A DNA stretch of 64,000 nucleotides from Deltaproteobacteria bacterium (GTDB lineage: Bacteria; Myxococcota_A; Polyangia; DRWM01; JAAZOP01), in contig JACRCX010000060.1 of NCBI GenBank assembly GCA_016218815.1, forward strand, positions 1 to 64,000, given 5' to 3'. Shown piece by piece: positions 24,284 through 31,955 of this stretch. The notes under the pieces were generated by a model. That model had not been told where the DNA came from. It worked only from the letters and a program-made list of their open reading frames with translations, and made no database searches. Each line of letters starts with the position of its first letter. Positions within the stretch are counted from its first letter, which is position 1. Position numbers and translations under genes: made by a program.

Positions 24284-24740
24284 TCACCACACCCCGTGTT
24301 CGAGCGACAGGTACCCGAGGATCGCCACCTCGACGGGATCGTCCGGCCAGACGGTCACCGGAACGGATGCCCCCGGGACGATCCGGAACGACGGAGCGGC
24401 ATCGATTGCGAAACGCACTCCAGGGTTCACGATGAGCGAGTGCTCGAACCGGTCGCCGGCGGCTGTCGACACCCAGGCCGACGACCGGAACGGTGACGGA
24501 GAGCTGGTTGAGGTCGGTCGGCACCGGCCACTCGTCGGTGAAGCTGTAGAGCCACGCGCGATTTTCCGGCTCGTACTGGAAAAGCTGGATGTGCTGCGCG
24601 ACCCCCGGCTCCTGGTTGTACGCCTCTTCGAGGAGGAAGAGGTTGTCCCGGATGCGGGGCGCCGCCTCGTCCGCCCGGCTCGACACCGGCGCGGCGACCG
24701 CCAGGGCGCATGCGGCGGCGGCCGCGACGAGCGCGGACAT
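24284..24740 (-). pseudogene. Outer-membrane transporter, internally deleted and frameshifted
   Basis: The first frame gives a signal peptide (SALVAAAAACALAVAAPVSS) and the conserved N-terminus of a family of outer-membrane transporter-like barrels: RIRDNLFLLEEAYNQEPGV, QHIQLFQYE, WLYSFTDEWPVP, QLSVTVPVVGLG. The second frame then gives that family's C-terminus: DRFEHSLIVNPGVRFAID, SFRIVPGASVPV, LGYLSLEHGVW and a stop. The switch falls near 24455-24485, and the roughly 150 central residues with most of the barrel strands are missing. Upstream, the frame is continuous with the FeoA domain, with no stop between them. Not functional as a barrel. Confidence 0.65.
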
Positions 24741-25007
24741 GTCACGCGGCGCCTTGCCCGGACGGGAGACGGACAACCGTCCCGCCAGCTCCCGTCCCGG
24801 CGCGACGCGGGTCGCGGTCGCGCGGATCTCGACCAGCACGGGGCCCCCGAGCGGCGCCCGGGCCACGACCTCGACCTCGGCGCCCGCGCGCAGTCCCATC
24901 CCCGCCAGGCTCGGCGGCAGAAGGCCCCCGGAGATTCGCACCGCGAGCCTGCCTTGCGTCCCGACGGCGGCGACATCCAGCGCGCTGGTCCCGGAATCCC
25001 TGCCCAT
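24741..25007 (-). CDS. FeoA-domain protein, now in frame with a broken transporter
   Basis: The first 89 residues from the ATG at 25007 (GGAGGG site upstream) form a FeoA-type SH3-like domain: LPPSLAGMGLRAGAEVEVVA followed by RAPLGGPVLVEI and a final Arg-rich strand. FeoA regulates the FeoB ferrous-iron transporter at the inner membrane. There is no feoB here. No stop ends the domain; the frame runs straight on into the signal peptide of the transporter remnant at 24740, which is biologically implausible and suggests a small indel at the junction. Upstream are the Zn-ribbon protein and Fur, a classic iron-uptake neighbourhood. Confidence 0.6.
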
Positions 25008-25139
25008 GACTGCCCTCCACGACGACCACGCGCGGGAGCCTCCTCCCGCCGCGGGTCGCATCGAAAGGCGCTGGGTGCTGGGACCTCTGGCCGCGGTTTC
25101 CTGCTCACGCCCCGCCGGCATCACGCCGGCCGAGGCCGC

Positions 25140-25376
25140 TCACCCCGACCCGAACACCACCTCGAAAGGGCCGCACGCCTCACAGGCGCGCGCCGAGGCG
25201 GGCTCGATCGCCCCGCCGAGCATCCGTCCGTGCAGCTTGACCACGACGATGCGCTTGCACCGCCGGCACTTCAGCTCGAGCGAGCCGCCGGCAAGGCGCG
25301 CCATGAGGCTGCCGCACCGGCAACGCAAGTCGTCCGGTCCAGCCGGTCTCGTGCCGGGCGGTGCCGACGAGGTCAT
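25140..25376 (-). CDS. Small zinc-ribbon protein (Com-like)
   Basis: A 78-residue protein with two Cys pairs, R-C-R-C-G-S and K-C-R-R-C-K, spaced as in zinc ribbons of the phage Mu Com type, and a further CEAC near the C-terminus (residues 65-68). The ATG at 25376 overlaps the stop of the fur gene by 4 bp, so it is translated with Fur. Likely roles are metal sensing or nucleic-acid binding; there are no other phage genes, so a prophage origin is not indicated. Confidence 0.7.
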   Translation of the reverse strand: MTSSAPPGTRPAGPDDLRCRCGSLMARLAGGSLELKCRRCKRIVVVKLHGRMLGGAIEPASARACEACGPFEVVFGSG

Positions 25377-25873
25377 CCGGCTCCCTCCCCGGGCCCCGCG
25401 CCCTTCGCCCGGCAATCGGCGCACACGCCGACCAACTCGAGGTGGTGCCGGACGAGGTCGAAGCCGTGTTCGCGAGCGACGGCGTCCTGGAGCACCTCGA
25501 TGGCGGGGTAGCTGAACTCGACCGTCTTGCCGCAACGCAGGCACACCAGGTGGTCGTGATGGGGGTGCCCCCAGACGTGCTCGTACACCGCCCCGCCACC
25601 CGTCTCCTCCGCGAGGCACGCCCGCCGAACGATTCCCGCTTCCACGAGGAGCGGAAGGCTGCGGTAGACTGTCACGACAGACACGGGATGCCCCGAACTC
25701 CGCATGTTCTCGGCCACGTCCTCGGGGCGAAAGTGCGCTTCCATGCTGCATATTGCCTGCAACAACGCCACGCGTTCTGAGGTCAGCCTTCCCCCACGAC
25801 AACGGAGAACACGCGACAGGTGCGCCAAATCTTCATCTGGATGGTGCGCGTCGTCCGAACTCTGTTGTTGCAT
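25373..25873 (-). CDS. Fur-family metal-dependent transcriptional regulator
   Basis: A 166-residue regulator: N-terminal winged helix with the DNA-recognition segment VSVVTVYRSLPLLVEAGIVRR, then the dimerisation domain with the metal motif HPHHDHLVCLRCG (103-115) and the second pair CADC (151-154) that makes the structural zinc site. The family controls iron, zinc, manganese or peroxide genes; the partners here (Zn ribbon, FeoA) favour iron. There is no Shine-Dalgarno: a promoter with its predicted +1 on the ATG, and a palindrome over the start codon, suggest a leaderless autoregulated transcript. Confidence 0.9.
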   Translation of the reverse strand: MQQQSSDDAHHPDEDLAHLSRVLRCRGGRLTSERVALLQAICSMEAHFRPEDVAENMRSSGHPVSVVTVYRSLPLLVEAGIVRRACLAEETGGGAVYEHVWGHPHHDHLVCLRCGKTVEFSYPAIEVLQDAVAREHGFDLVRHHLELVGVCADCRAKGAGPGEGAG

Positions 25874-25892
25874 GGTATTCGCAATAGCATGC
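25870..25892. promoter_or_regulatory. 23-bp inverted repeat over the fur start codon, candidate operator
   Basis: Arms GCATGGTATT and AATAGCATGC (9 of 10 positions pair) separated by CGC. It covers both the -10 element and the ATG of the Fur-family gene, the usual place for autorepression, and is strikingly AT-rich for this genome. Confidence 0.6.
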
Positions 25893-25910
25893 CGTCTCCG
25901 AGGGTGTCAA
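25881..25910 (-). promoter_or_regulatory. Leaderless promoter of the fur operon
   Basis: Perfect TTGACA (25905-25910), 18 bp, TATTGC (25881-25886, preceded by TG as in extended -10 elements), then 7 bp to the ATG at 25873. Predicted +1 is the A of the ATG. Confidence 0.6.
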
Positions 25911-26195
25911 GGGCCGTCGGTGAGGGAGCGATTCGGAGCGCGGCCTTCCTTTGCCAGCCGTGAGCTTCAGAGTACGGACGCGACGTGCCGCGGCGCCCCG
26001 GGCTCCTTGGTGGGGGGCATGGGGCGGTCACTCCGCTCGCCGACGCCCGCGGATCGGGTGGGAAGAAGAGGCGACCTCGGAGTTCCGGGTGGGTGGACGT
26101 GGGATTGACAGTCGCGAAGAGCATGCCCATCCTGCGGCACCGCCTGCGTCACGGCGATCGAGACGTGGAGGCGCGGGCTGTGGAGAGGACGACCG
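25911..26195. other. Intergenic region with a dispersed-repeat-like segment
   Basis: Spacer between the divergent fur and cytochrome genes. Apart from the fur promoter I see no gene. 26036-26063 (GACGCCCGCGGATCGGGTGG) would translate as P-L-A-D-A-R-G-S, a phrase I recognise from spurious short ORFs of many uncultured bacteria, so this is probably another dispersed repeat family. A GGAGAGGA Shine-Dalgarno lies just before 26196. Confidence 0.4.
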
Positions 26196-26744
26196 ATGAG
26201 GGAGATGTCGATGAAGATGCGATGGTTCGCGGTATCGGTGTTGATCGTCGTCGTCGCGGCCGGTGCGTGCCGGAAGCAGGACGGGGAGCAGCCGGGCAGC
26301 TCGTCTGCCGCGACCGCGCCGGCGTTGGCCGCGGGCGCCGTGGGGGCGGACCCCAGGCCGGTCGATCCGCCTTCCACGACGGCGGCGGCGAGCCAGCACG
26401 TCACGACCGCCACGGCCGATCGGCCGCCGGTGGCCGATCCGCCGCCGGTGGCCGACCCGCCGGCGGACCCGCCGCCCGCGCCCGTGACGCCGCCCGCGGC
26501 CGACGCGGGGGCGCCCCAGACGCCGTCCGATCCCCCGCCCGCGACGTCGGCGATCGACGCCGCCTCGCTGCTCACCTCGCGCTGCGGTACCTGCCACGGC
26601 GCGGACCGCGCCACGAACGCCGACTCGCGCGACCGCGAATGGTGGACCAGCACCGTCAAGCGGATGGTCCGGAACGGGGCCCGCCTGAGCGACGACGAGC
26701 AGCAGGCGCTCGTCGAGTACATGGTCAACCGCCCGGGGTCGTAG
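26196..26744 (+). CDS. Monohaem cytochrome c lipoprotein
   Basis: A 182-residue predicted lipoprotein (lipobox VAAGAC). Residues about 25-125 are a Pro/Ala/Asp linker with near-perfect P-P-V-A-D-P repeats that should act as an extended tether. The C-terminal 55 residues are a small cytochrome c with the haem-attachment motif CGTCH, then REWWTSTVKRMVRNGARLSD with the Met ligand candidate and a terminal EEQQALVEYMVNR-like helix typical of SHP or quinohaemoprotein-type domains. It could shuttle electrons at the outer membrane. GGAGAGGA lies 8 bp upstream of the ATG. Confidence 0.85.
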   Translation: MREMSMKMRWFAVSVLIVVVAAGACRKQDGEQPGSSSAATAPALAAGAVGADPRPVDPPSTTAAASQHVTTATADRPPVADPPPVADPPADPPPAPVTPPAADAGAPQTPSDPPPATSAIDAASLLTSRCGTCHGADRATNADSRDREWWTSTVKRMVRNGARLSDDEQQALVEYMVNRPGS

Positions 26745-26760
26745 CCGCTTCAGCGACCCG

Positions 26761-28323
26761 TTACGGTCCGTGGACGAAAGTGCTCCAGGCCGGCCCGAAG
26801 GCGGGGCCGGTGATCACCGTGTCCACCGGCACGATCTCGCAGTCCAAGGCGCCGCAATCGCCCTCGTAGAACATCACGTCGGCGACCATCCAGTTCTGCC
26901 CCGAGCTTCCGCCGGAGAGGGTCAACGGCTGGGGGCCGAAGCTCGCGCGCAGGGCGCCGCCGCAGTAGATGTTGACGAACGCGTTGGTCGTGCCGGAGAA
27001 GGAGTGCGCGCCGTAGTAGTTGACCATGACGCGCATCGGCTCGAACCACGGCGGGTTGTCGACGTTGATGTTCTCCGGCGCGCAGAAATCCAGGGTGGGG
27101 TCGGTCTCGGCACTGTCGCAGTTGATGACGTCCACGTCCAGCCTGGGGTTGGCGCAGAACCCGTGCGTCACCCACTGCGCGCCCTCGCCGTGCGGGGAGT
27201 CCCGGCACGCCGCCAGATCCGTCGTGTGCGGCAGGGACCAGTCGACGCTGGGCGGGCCGGACCAGCAGCACGACGACGCCTTGCAGTTGCCGTAGTAGCA
27301 GTCCTGCGGGCTGGCGAAGAAGGCGGACTCGGCGCCCCACTGGTGCAGGTGCAGGTCGACGTCGGTGTCGCCGTGTGCCGAACCCTGGCTGTCCCAGGTC
27401 AGTTCCACGCGCAGCCCCTCGCCCTGGGCGAGGACCGCGAACTCGCAGGTGTACGTGGTGGCATCCGCGTGGATCGTGGCCCGGGCGCGGTACGTCCCCG
27501 AGGAGAGGATGAGCACCTGCGTGTCCTGGGCCGTCGGGTCCTCGGGCATCGGGCAGGTCCCGACCGTGGTCGGACAGATCAGCTCCCACAGCCACGAGTC
27601 GTACGGGTCGGGGAACATCGCGCTGCCCGTCAACGGCACGTACGTCATCGGCGCCACGCTGACGCTGCCGGGGCAGTAGACCGGCGACTCGCAGCCGTCG
27701 ATGTACTCGTCGTACAGCCCGTCGCAATCGTTGTCCGCCCCGTCGCAGATCTCCTCGACGGGTACCACCGCGCCGATGCAGCCGCTCCAGGTCCGGAACT
27801 CGGTGCAGGTCTCCACGCCCCGGGTGCACCCGCCCCGGCACGGAGCGCCGGCCGGACAGGAGCTCGGATCGCCCGCGAAACACTCCAGCGTCGTGCCCAT
27901 GGCGCCGCAGTCGCAGATCTCGTCGACGTCCGTGTCGCAGTCGTTGTCGACACCGTCGCCGTGCGTCGTCTCGCCGCACAGCTCCTCCGGGCCGCACGCG
28001 GGCGGCGCGCACGGGTCGACCTCGACCTCCTCGACCGCATCCTCCTCGTCCGGTTCGTCCCCCGCACCGTCCTCGTCGGCGTCGGGATCCGCGTCCGCGT
28101 CGGCCGCGTCCCCATCGACGTCGGCATCGGCGCCCGGCCGGCCCGAGCACTGGCAGAGGCCGCCCGCGGTGCACGTGCCCGTCAGGTAGCCGTGCGCTTC
28201 GCAGTCCGACTGGCATTGGGCGGGTGAGCACGCCCCGCCGTCGTTGCCTCCTCCGCTGTCCCCCGAAGAGCAACCGGCCGCCGATGCAACCCCCGCCAGG
28301 ATCAGGCACGATACCTTCGTCAT
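26761..28323 (-). CDS. MopE-type Cys-rich lipoprotein with DUF2135/YfaP-like domain
   Basis: A 520-residue predicted surface lipoprotein (lipobox ASAAGC). An acidic linker (about 65-105) is followed by two MopE-type D-G-x-D-N-D-C-D motifs with paired Cys (HGDGVDNDCDTDVDE, CDGADNDCDGLYDE), a beta-sandwich region, and a C-terminal domain with TDVDLHLHQWG, a DCYYGNC...CCW segment, NPRLDVD, PENINVDNPP, V-N-Y-Y and IYCGG. That domain resembles the DUF2135/YfaP module common in Myxococcota. It is paralogous to 51167-52750 across the whole length. MopE repeats of related proteins bind copper or calcium; that role is not proved here. Confidence 0.8.
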   Translation of the reverse strand: MTKVSCLILAGVASAAGCSSGDSGGGNDGGACSPAQCQSDCEAHGYLTGTCTAGGLCQCSGRPGADADVDGDAADADADPDADEDGAGDEPDEEDAVEEVEVDPCAPPACGPEELCGETTHGDGVDNDCDTDVDEICDCGAMGTTLECFAGDPSSCPAGAPCRGGCTRGVETCTEFRTWSGCIGAVVPVEEICDGADNDCDGLYDEYIDGCESPVYCPGSVSVAPMTYVPLTGSAMFPDPYDSWLWELICPTTVGTCPMPEDPTAQDTQVLILSSGTYRARATIHADATTYTCEFAVLAQGEGLRVELTWDSQGSAHGDTDVDLHLHQWGAESAFFASPQDCYYGNCKASSCCWSGPPSVDWSLPHTTDLAACRDSPHGEGAQWVTHGFCANPRLDVDVINCDSAETDPTLDFCAPENINVDNPPWFEPMRVMVNYYGAHSFSGTTNAFVNIYCGGALRASFGPQPLTLSGGSSGQNWMVADVMFYEGDCGALDCEIVPVDTVITGPAFGPAWSTFVHGP

Positions 28324-28405
28324 GGTCGTGTTCTCCCTGCAACCCGAGCCTGACCTCGAACCGGTCGGGGGTCAAGTGCCGGAAGCACGGACCGGCGCGG
28401 GGAGA

Positions 28406-28491
28406 ACGGGAAGAGCGGGAGGCGCGGGAAGAGCGGGAGGCGCGGGAAGAGCGGGAGGCGCGGGAAGAGCGGGAGGCGCGGGAAGAGCGGG
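28406..28491. repeat. 18-bp purine-rich tandem array
   Basis: About 4.8 near-perfect copies of GCGGGAAGAGCGGGAGGC. It ends one base before the -35 element of the CBM9-like gene and has almost no pyrimidines on the plus strand. Confidence 0.9.
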
Positions 28492-28492
28492 C

Positions 28493-28521
28493 TTGCCTCC
28501 GCGGCCCGCCGGCGGCATCCT
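28493..28521 (+). promoter_or_regulatory. Leaderless promoter of the CBM9-like gene
   Basis: TTGCCT (28493-28498), 17 bp, CATCCT (28516-28521), 7 bp, ATG at 28529. The -10 is weak at its first base but all spacings fit the pattern seen elsewhere in the window. Confidence 0.45.
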
Positions 28522-28528
28522 CCCGGCC

Positions 28529-29368
28529 ATGATCAGACTGGCGGGACTCGCAGTTGTGGCGGCTTCGATGGCGTTCGGCGTCGGGTGCGCGAAGAAGACT
28601 GGCTCGGCCCCGCGGCGCGCGGCCGGCGACGGCGTCGGGGCGGCGTTCGGGCCGGCGTGCGAGACGGTCGACCGCAGCGGTGGCGAGCTGCCCGAATTAC
28701 GGGCCGCGCGCGTCGCCCCGGGCGCCGTGGTCCTCGACGGGAACCTCGACGACACGGCCTGGCGGTCGGCGCAATGCTCGGGAGGGTTCGTGAATCCCGG
28801 GGGCGGCGAGCCGGCGCCCGATTCGCACGTGAACGGCGCGGCGTGGGCGGCCTGGGACGACACGAACCTCTACCTCGCGGTCCGCGTGGAGGATCCCGAC
28901 CCGACTTCGCCATTCTCGGCGGAAGAGGTCGACCCGCACGTCTGGGAGCGCTCCTCGGGAATCGAGCTGATGCTCCAGCCGGGCGATCCGGGGGACAACC
29001 GCGAGTATTACGAGGTGCAGGTCGACGTCAACGGCGCGATCTGGTCGACCTCGTTCGACGACTACAACGACCCGATCACGGGCGAGGGACGCGCGCGTCG
29101 CTTCGGACACCAGGAGTGGCAGCCGTCGATCGCCACGGGCGTGGCGGTGGCGCGGGACGAAGGGTGGTACGCGATCGAGCTGGCGTTGCCGTGGTCCCAG
29201 GTCCGCAGCACGCGGACCGCCGTACCGCCGCGCGCGGGGGACGTCTGGCGCGCGAACCTCTACAGCTTCCGGGACGGCCAGGGCGACTCGCTGGCCTGGT
29301 CGCCGATCCGGGGCGAGGGCAACTTCCACCGCTCCTCGCGCTTCGGACGGCTCGTCTTCATCGAGTAG
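28529..29368 (+). CDS. Carbohydrate-binding family 9-like lipoprotein
   Basis: A 279-residue predicted lipoprotein (lipobox FGVGC) carrying one CBM9-type beta-sandwich: the starter strand VVLDGNLDDTAWRSAQ, AAWDDTNLYLAVRVEDPDP, WERSSGIELMLQPGD, EYYEVQVDVNGAIWST, GWYAIELALPW and WRANLYSFRDG. Family members bind glycans alone or fused to xylanases; here the module stands alone on a lipid anchor. The start was set by the signal peptide and the predicted leaderless promoter; the frame is open upstream through the tandem repeat. Confidence 0.85.
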   Translation: MIRLAGLAVVAASMAFGVGCAKKTGSAPRRAAGDGVGAAFGPACETVDRSGGELPELRAARVAPGAVVLDGNLDDTAWRSAQCSGGFVNPGGGEPAPDSHVNGAAWAAWDDTNLYLAVRVEDPDPTSPFSAEEVDPHVWERSSGIELMLQPGDPGDNREYYEVQVDVNGAIWSTSFDDYNDPITGEGRARRFGHQEWQPSIATGVAVARDEGWYAIELALPWSQVRSTRTAVPPRAGDVWRANLYSFRDGQGDSLAWSPIRGEGNFHRSSRFGRLVFIE

Positions 29369-29372
29369 CGGC

Positions 29373-31127
29373 CTACGACTTGTCCAGCGACGGCGGCGGC
29401 ACGCCGCGCTCGGTGTCGTCGATGGAGCCGGAATCGGTGGGCGGACCGGCGTCGGGATGGCGGCGCCGTCGGACCAGATCGGCCAGACGCGTGCCCGCGG
29501 CCCAGGCGAGGTGGAACAGCTCGCGGACGTTGTCGAAGGGCGTCGCCGCCTCGCGGTTGTCCCCGTACATCACGGCGACGACGCGGGAGCCCACCGTGAT
29601 CGGCAGGAACAGCGCGTTGTACGGCAGCTCGCCGAACAGCTCGACCAACAGGTCCGCCAGCGGCCCCTGGGGCGGCACCCCGGCGAGGGAGGGCTGGGCG
29701 GCGTTGCGGACCGTGGACGGCAGCGTGTCCGGAGACAGCGGCCGTCCGCGGTAGCCCTGGGCGTTGGTGCGGATACCAAAGGCGTCGCGCAGGCGCGGCG
29801 CGGACGACGTCGTGTCGAACAGCAGGCCGACCTTGAACGTGGCGGAGAAGAGCTGGAAGGCGTAGCGCAGGATGTCGGTCGGCGAGCCGAGGGCGTCGAG
29901 CTTCGCGATGCGGTTGATGAGGGCGGTGCGCGGCGGGGGAGCCACCACGGGGCCGCCGGCGGAAATATCGCGCAGCACGTCGACCGGCGAGGCCGGCGCG
30001 CTCGGCCGCTCCGGCGCTTCCTCCGCGGGCCCCTCGGTTCCGAGCATCACCGCCTGCGTGCGCACGACCGCCTCGCTCGGCTCCGGCGCCCGCGCGGGCG
30101 TCGGCCCGACCGGGACCGCAACCTCGGCTTCGCTCGCGGGCGCGGACGGCGGCGGAGCGGCGACGAGCGCCGCGACGGCGTCCGCGGGGACCGCGGCCGC
30201 CACGGTGCCGAGCAGGGCGGCGGCGGCGTCGACGGCCGGCGGCGGCGCGCTCGGCCGCTTCGGCGGCTGGCTGGGCCGAGGGGCCGGCGGCGGCTGGGTC
30301 GGCGGACCGAGGACCATCTCCAGCAGCCGATCCGCGGCGCTGTCGTGCGACAGGCTGACGCCCCGCAGCACCTCGTCGGCAGCCGTTCTCACCTTCGAAG
30401 CCTCGAACTCCGCCCGCGGCGGAATGGGCGGAGGCGCCTGGCTCACGCTCATCGGCGGCGCCGGCGGCGCCATCGACGCCTCGGGAGTCGACAGGAGCTC
30501 CGTCGGCTCGCCCCCCGCGACGGCCGCCAGCTCGGAGGCCGGCAGATCTTCCGGTGTGACGATGATGCCGGACGCGCGCCGGGGGCGCGGCTGCTCCTCT
30601 TCCTCCTCCAGCTCCGGCTCGCCCGGTACCGGCGCCGGCGGGGGCAGGCTCTTCCCCTTGCGCGGCGCCCGCTCCACGATGCGTACGTACCGGGGCGGCA
30701 CGTCCGCGCCGTAGTGCACCTGGAGGCCGAACGCCAGGGTCAAGGAGCTGGCGATGGCCAGCGACACGGTCTTGCCCGTCACCCGCTCCAGCTCCGCGAT
30801 CACCGACCGCTCGAGCTGCCGGGTGGAGGCCATCACCATGGCCTCGTCGGCGACCGCGACGGGACAGACCCGGTGTCGCAAGGCCAGCTCGGCGGGAAGA
30901 CGGGCGGTGATCTCCCGCGGCGCGGAGACGAGATCCGAGCGGGTGACGATGGGCAGGCGGTGGAACATCCCCAGGAACTGCGCCAGCTCGTCCTCGTCAA
31001 CCGCGCCCATCTCCAGCAGGTTGATCGAGAGGTCCTCGCCGTAGAGGATCTGGCGCTGCAGCGCCCGGTCGAGCTGTTCGACGGGCACGAGGCGCTCACG
31101 GGCGAGGAACGAGCGGAACGAGGTCAC
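29373..31127 (-). CDS. GspE-N-domain (T2SSE_N/MshEN-type) protein with Pro-rich middle and GAF-like end
   Basis: A 584-residue cytosolic protein. Residues 1-150 resemble the N-terminal domain of GspE/PilB secretion ATPases (SFRSFLARERLVPVEQLDRA, SINLLEMGAVDEDELAQFLG, RLPIVTRSDL), without the RLG signature of c-di-GMP-binding copies. Residues 150-420 are Pro/Ala/Glu low complexity. Residues 420-560 look like a GAF-type sensor fold (ILRYAFQLFSATFKVGLLFD, ALFLPITVGSRVVAVMYGD). There is no Walker ATPase domain. Such proteins are common in Myxococcota but uncharacterised. It begins with GTG after a GGAGG site, 18 bp behind the sctR-like gene. Confidence 0.75.
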   Translation of the reverse strand: MTSFRSFLARERLVPVEQLDRALQRQILYGEDLSINLLEMGAVDEDELAQFLGMFHRLPIVTRSDLVSAPREITARLPAELALRHRVCPVAVADEAMVMASTRQLERSVIAELERVTGKTVSLAIASSLTLAFGLQVHYGADVPPRYVRIVERAPRKGKSLPPPAPVPGEPELEEEEEQPRPRRASGIIVTPEDLPASELAAVAGGEPTELLSTPEASMAPPAPPMSVSQAPPPIPPRAEFEASKVRTAADEVLRGVSLSHDSAADRLLEMVLGPPTQPPPAPRPSQPPKRPSAPPPAVDAAAALLGTVAAAVPADAVAALVAAPPPSAPASEAEVAVPVGPTPARAPEPSEAVVRTQAVMLGTEGPAEEAPERPSAPASPVDVLRDISAGGPVVAPPPRTALINRIAKLDALGSPTDILRYAFQLFSATFKVGLLFDTTSSAPRLRDAFGIRTNAQGYRGRPLSPDTLPSTVRNAAQPSLAGVPPQGPLADLLVELFGELPYNALFLPITVGSRVVAVMYGDNREAATPFDNVRELFHLAWAAGTRLADLVRRRRHPDAGPPTDSGSIDDTERGVPPPSLDKS

Positions 31128-31145
31128 GTCGGCTTGCCTCCGGCC

Positions 31146-31817
31146 TCAACGATAGCCGAGCATCAGTCCGCGGCTGAGCAGCTCCCATCCATCGATGGCG
31201 ACGAACAGCAGGAGCTTGAACGGCAGCGAGACGGTCGTCGGCGACAGCATGTGCATCCCCAACGCCAACAGGATGTTCGATACCACCAAATCGATGACGA
31301 GGAAAGGCAGGAAGAGGAGGAACGCGGCCAGGAACGCCTCCTCCAGCTCGGACACGACGAACGCCGGCGCCAGTGCGAGCAGGCGGGACGGCCCGTCGCC
31401 CCGGACGTCCATGCCCTTGCGCGCGGCGAGTCCCTCGAACAGCCGCCTCGCCTCGGGGTTGACGTTGCGCTCCAGGAACCCCCGCAGCGGTCGCTCGACC
31501 CCGCTCGCGATCCGGCCCACGCGCTCCAGGTCCTGCGCGGCCGTCGTCTCCCCCTCGGTCGGCTCTTCGATGATCGCCGCCACGCTGCGGTACGCCTCTC
31601 TTGCCGTAGGCGCCATCACGAACACCGTCAGGAGAGTCGCCAGCGCCGCCATCACGAGGTTCGGCGGGACCTGCGGCGCCGCCACCGCGGTCCGTGCGAA
31701 GGCGAGCACGATGTAGATCTTGGCGTAGCTGGTCAGCACCATGAGGGCGAACGGAACGAGGGCGAGGGCCCCGAGCAGCAGCAAGGTGGAAGTCGGACTG
31801 CCGAGGTCGAACGACAC
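31146..31817 (-). CDS. Type III secretion export-gate protein, SctR/FliP family
   Basis: A 223-residue inner-membrane protein with four hydrophobic segments. It shows the family signature twice: the N-terminal VPFALMVLTSYAKIYIVLAF and the C-terminal LFLPFLVIDLVVSNILLALG followed by MHMLSP and LPFKLLLFVAIDGW. In type III systems and flagella this protein forms the core of the export gate with SctS/FliQ and SctT/FliR. None of those partners, nor SctU/V or an ATPase, lies in the window, so it is an orphan here. GTG start with GGAGGAG upstream and a good promoter. Confidence 0.85.
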   Translation of the reverse strand: MSFDLGSPTSTLLLLGALALVPFALMVLTSYAKIYIVLAFARTAVAAPQVPPNLVMAALATLLTVFVMAPTAREAYRSVAAIIEEPTEGETTAAQDLERVGRIASGVERPLRGFLERNVNPEARRLFEGLAARKGMDVRGDGPSRLLALAPAFVVSELEEAFLAAFLLFLPFLVIDLVVSNILLALGMHMLSPTTVSLPFKLLLFVAIDGWELLSRGLMLGYR

Positions 31818-31850
31818 GCTCTCCTCCCGGGCCGGGCTCGAGCCGACAAC

Positions 31851-31879
31851 ATCCTACGGAACCGGCCCGAACGCAACAA
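31851..31879 (-). promoter_or_regulatory. Promoter of the sctR-like operon
   Basis: TTGTTG (31874-31879), 17 bp, TAGGAT (31851-31856) on the minus strand, about 30 bp before the GTG start, which has its own Shine-Dalgarno. Confidence 0.5.
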
Positions 31880-31906
31880 ACGCCGGAGCCCCGGAGCGCC
31901 CGTTCC

Positions 31907-31934
31907 TTGACCCTGTCGCGGGCGTCGTGATACA
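31907..31934 (+). promoter_or_regulatory. Candidate promoter of the unknown gene at 31956
   Basis: TTGACC (31907-31912), 16 bp, GATACA (31929-31934). Back to back with the sctR-like promoter, so one regulator could control both directions. Confidence 0.4.
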
Positions 31935-31955
31935 GCCTTTGGCCGAGGAAGGGCG

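Noticed and set aside
25140..25376. Com-like zinc ribbon as a prophage marker.
   Set aside because: No other phage genes are nearby and the gene is coupled to fur.
28224..28532. ORF with repeated R-E-E-R-E-A peptide.
   Set aside because: It is only the translation of the 18-bp tandem repeat; no ribosome site, and it overlaps the CBM9 promoter.
31146..31817. Part of a complete type III secretion or flagellar cluster.
   Set aside because: Only the SctR/FliP-family gene is present; the neighbours are not type III components.
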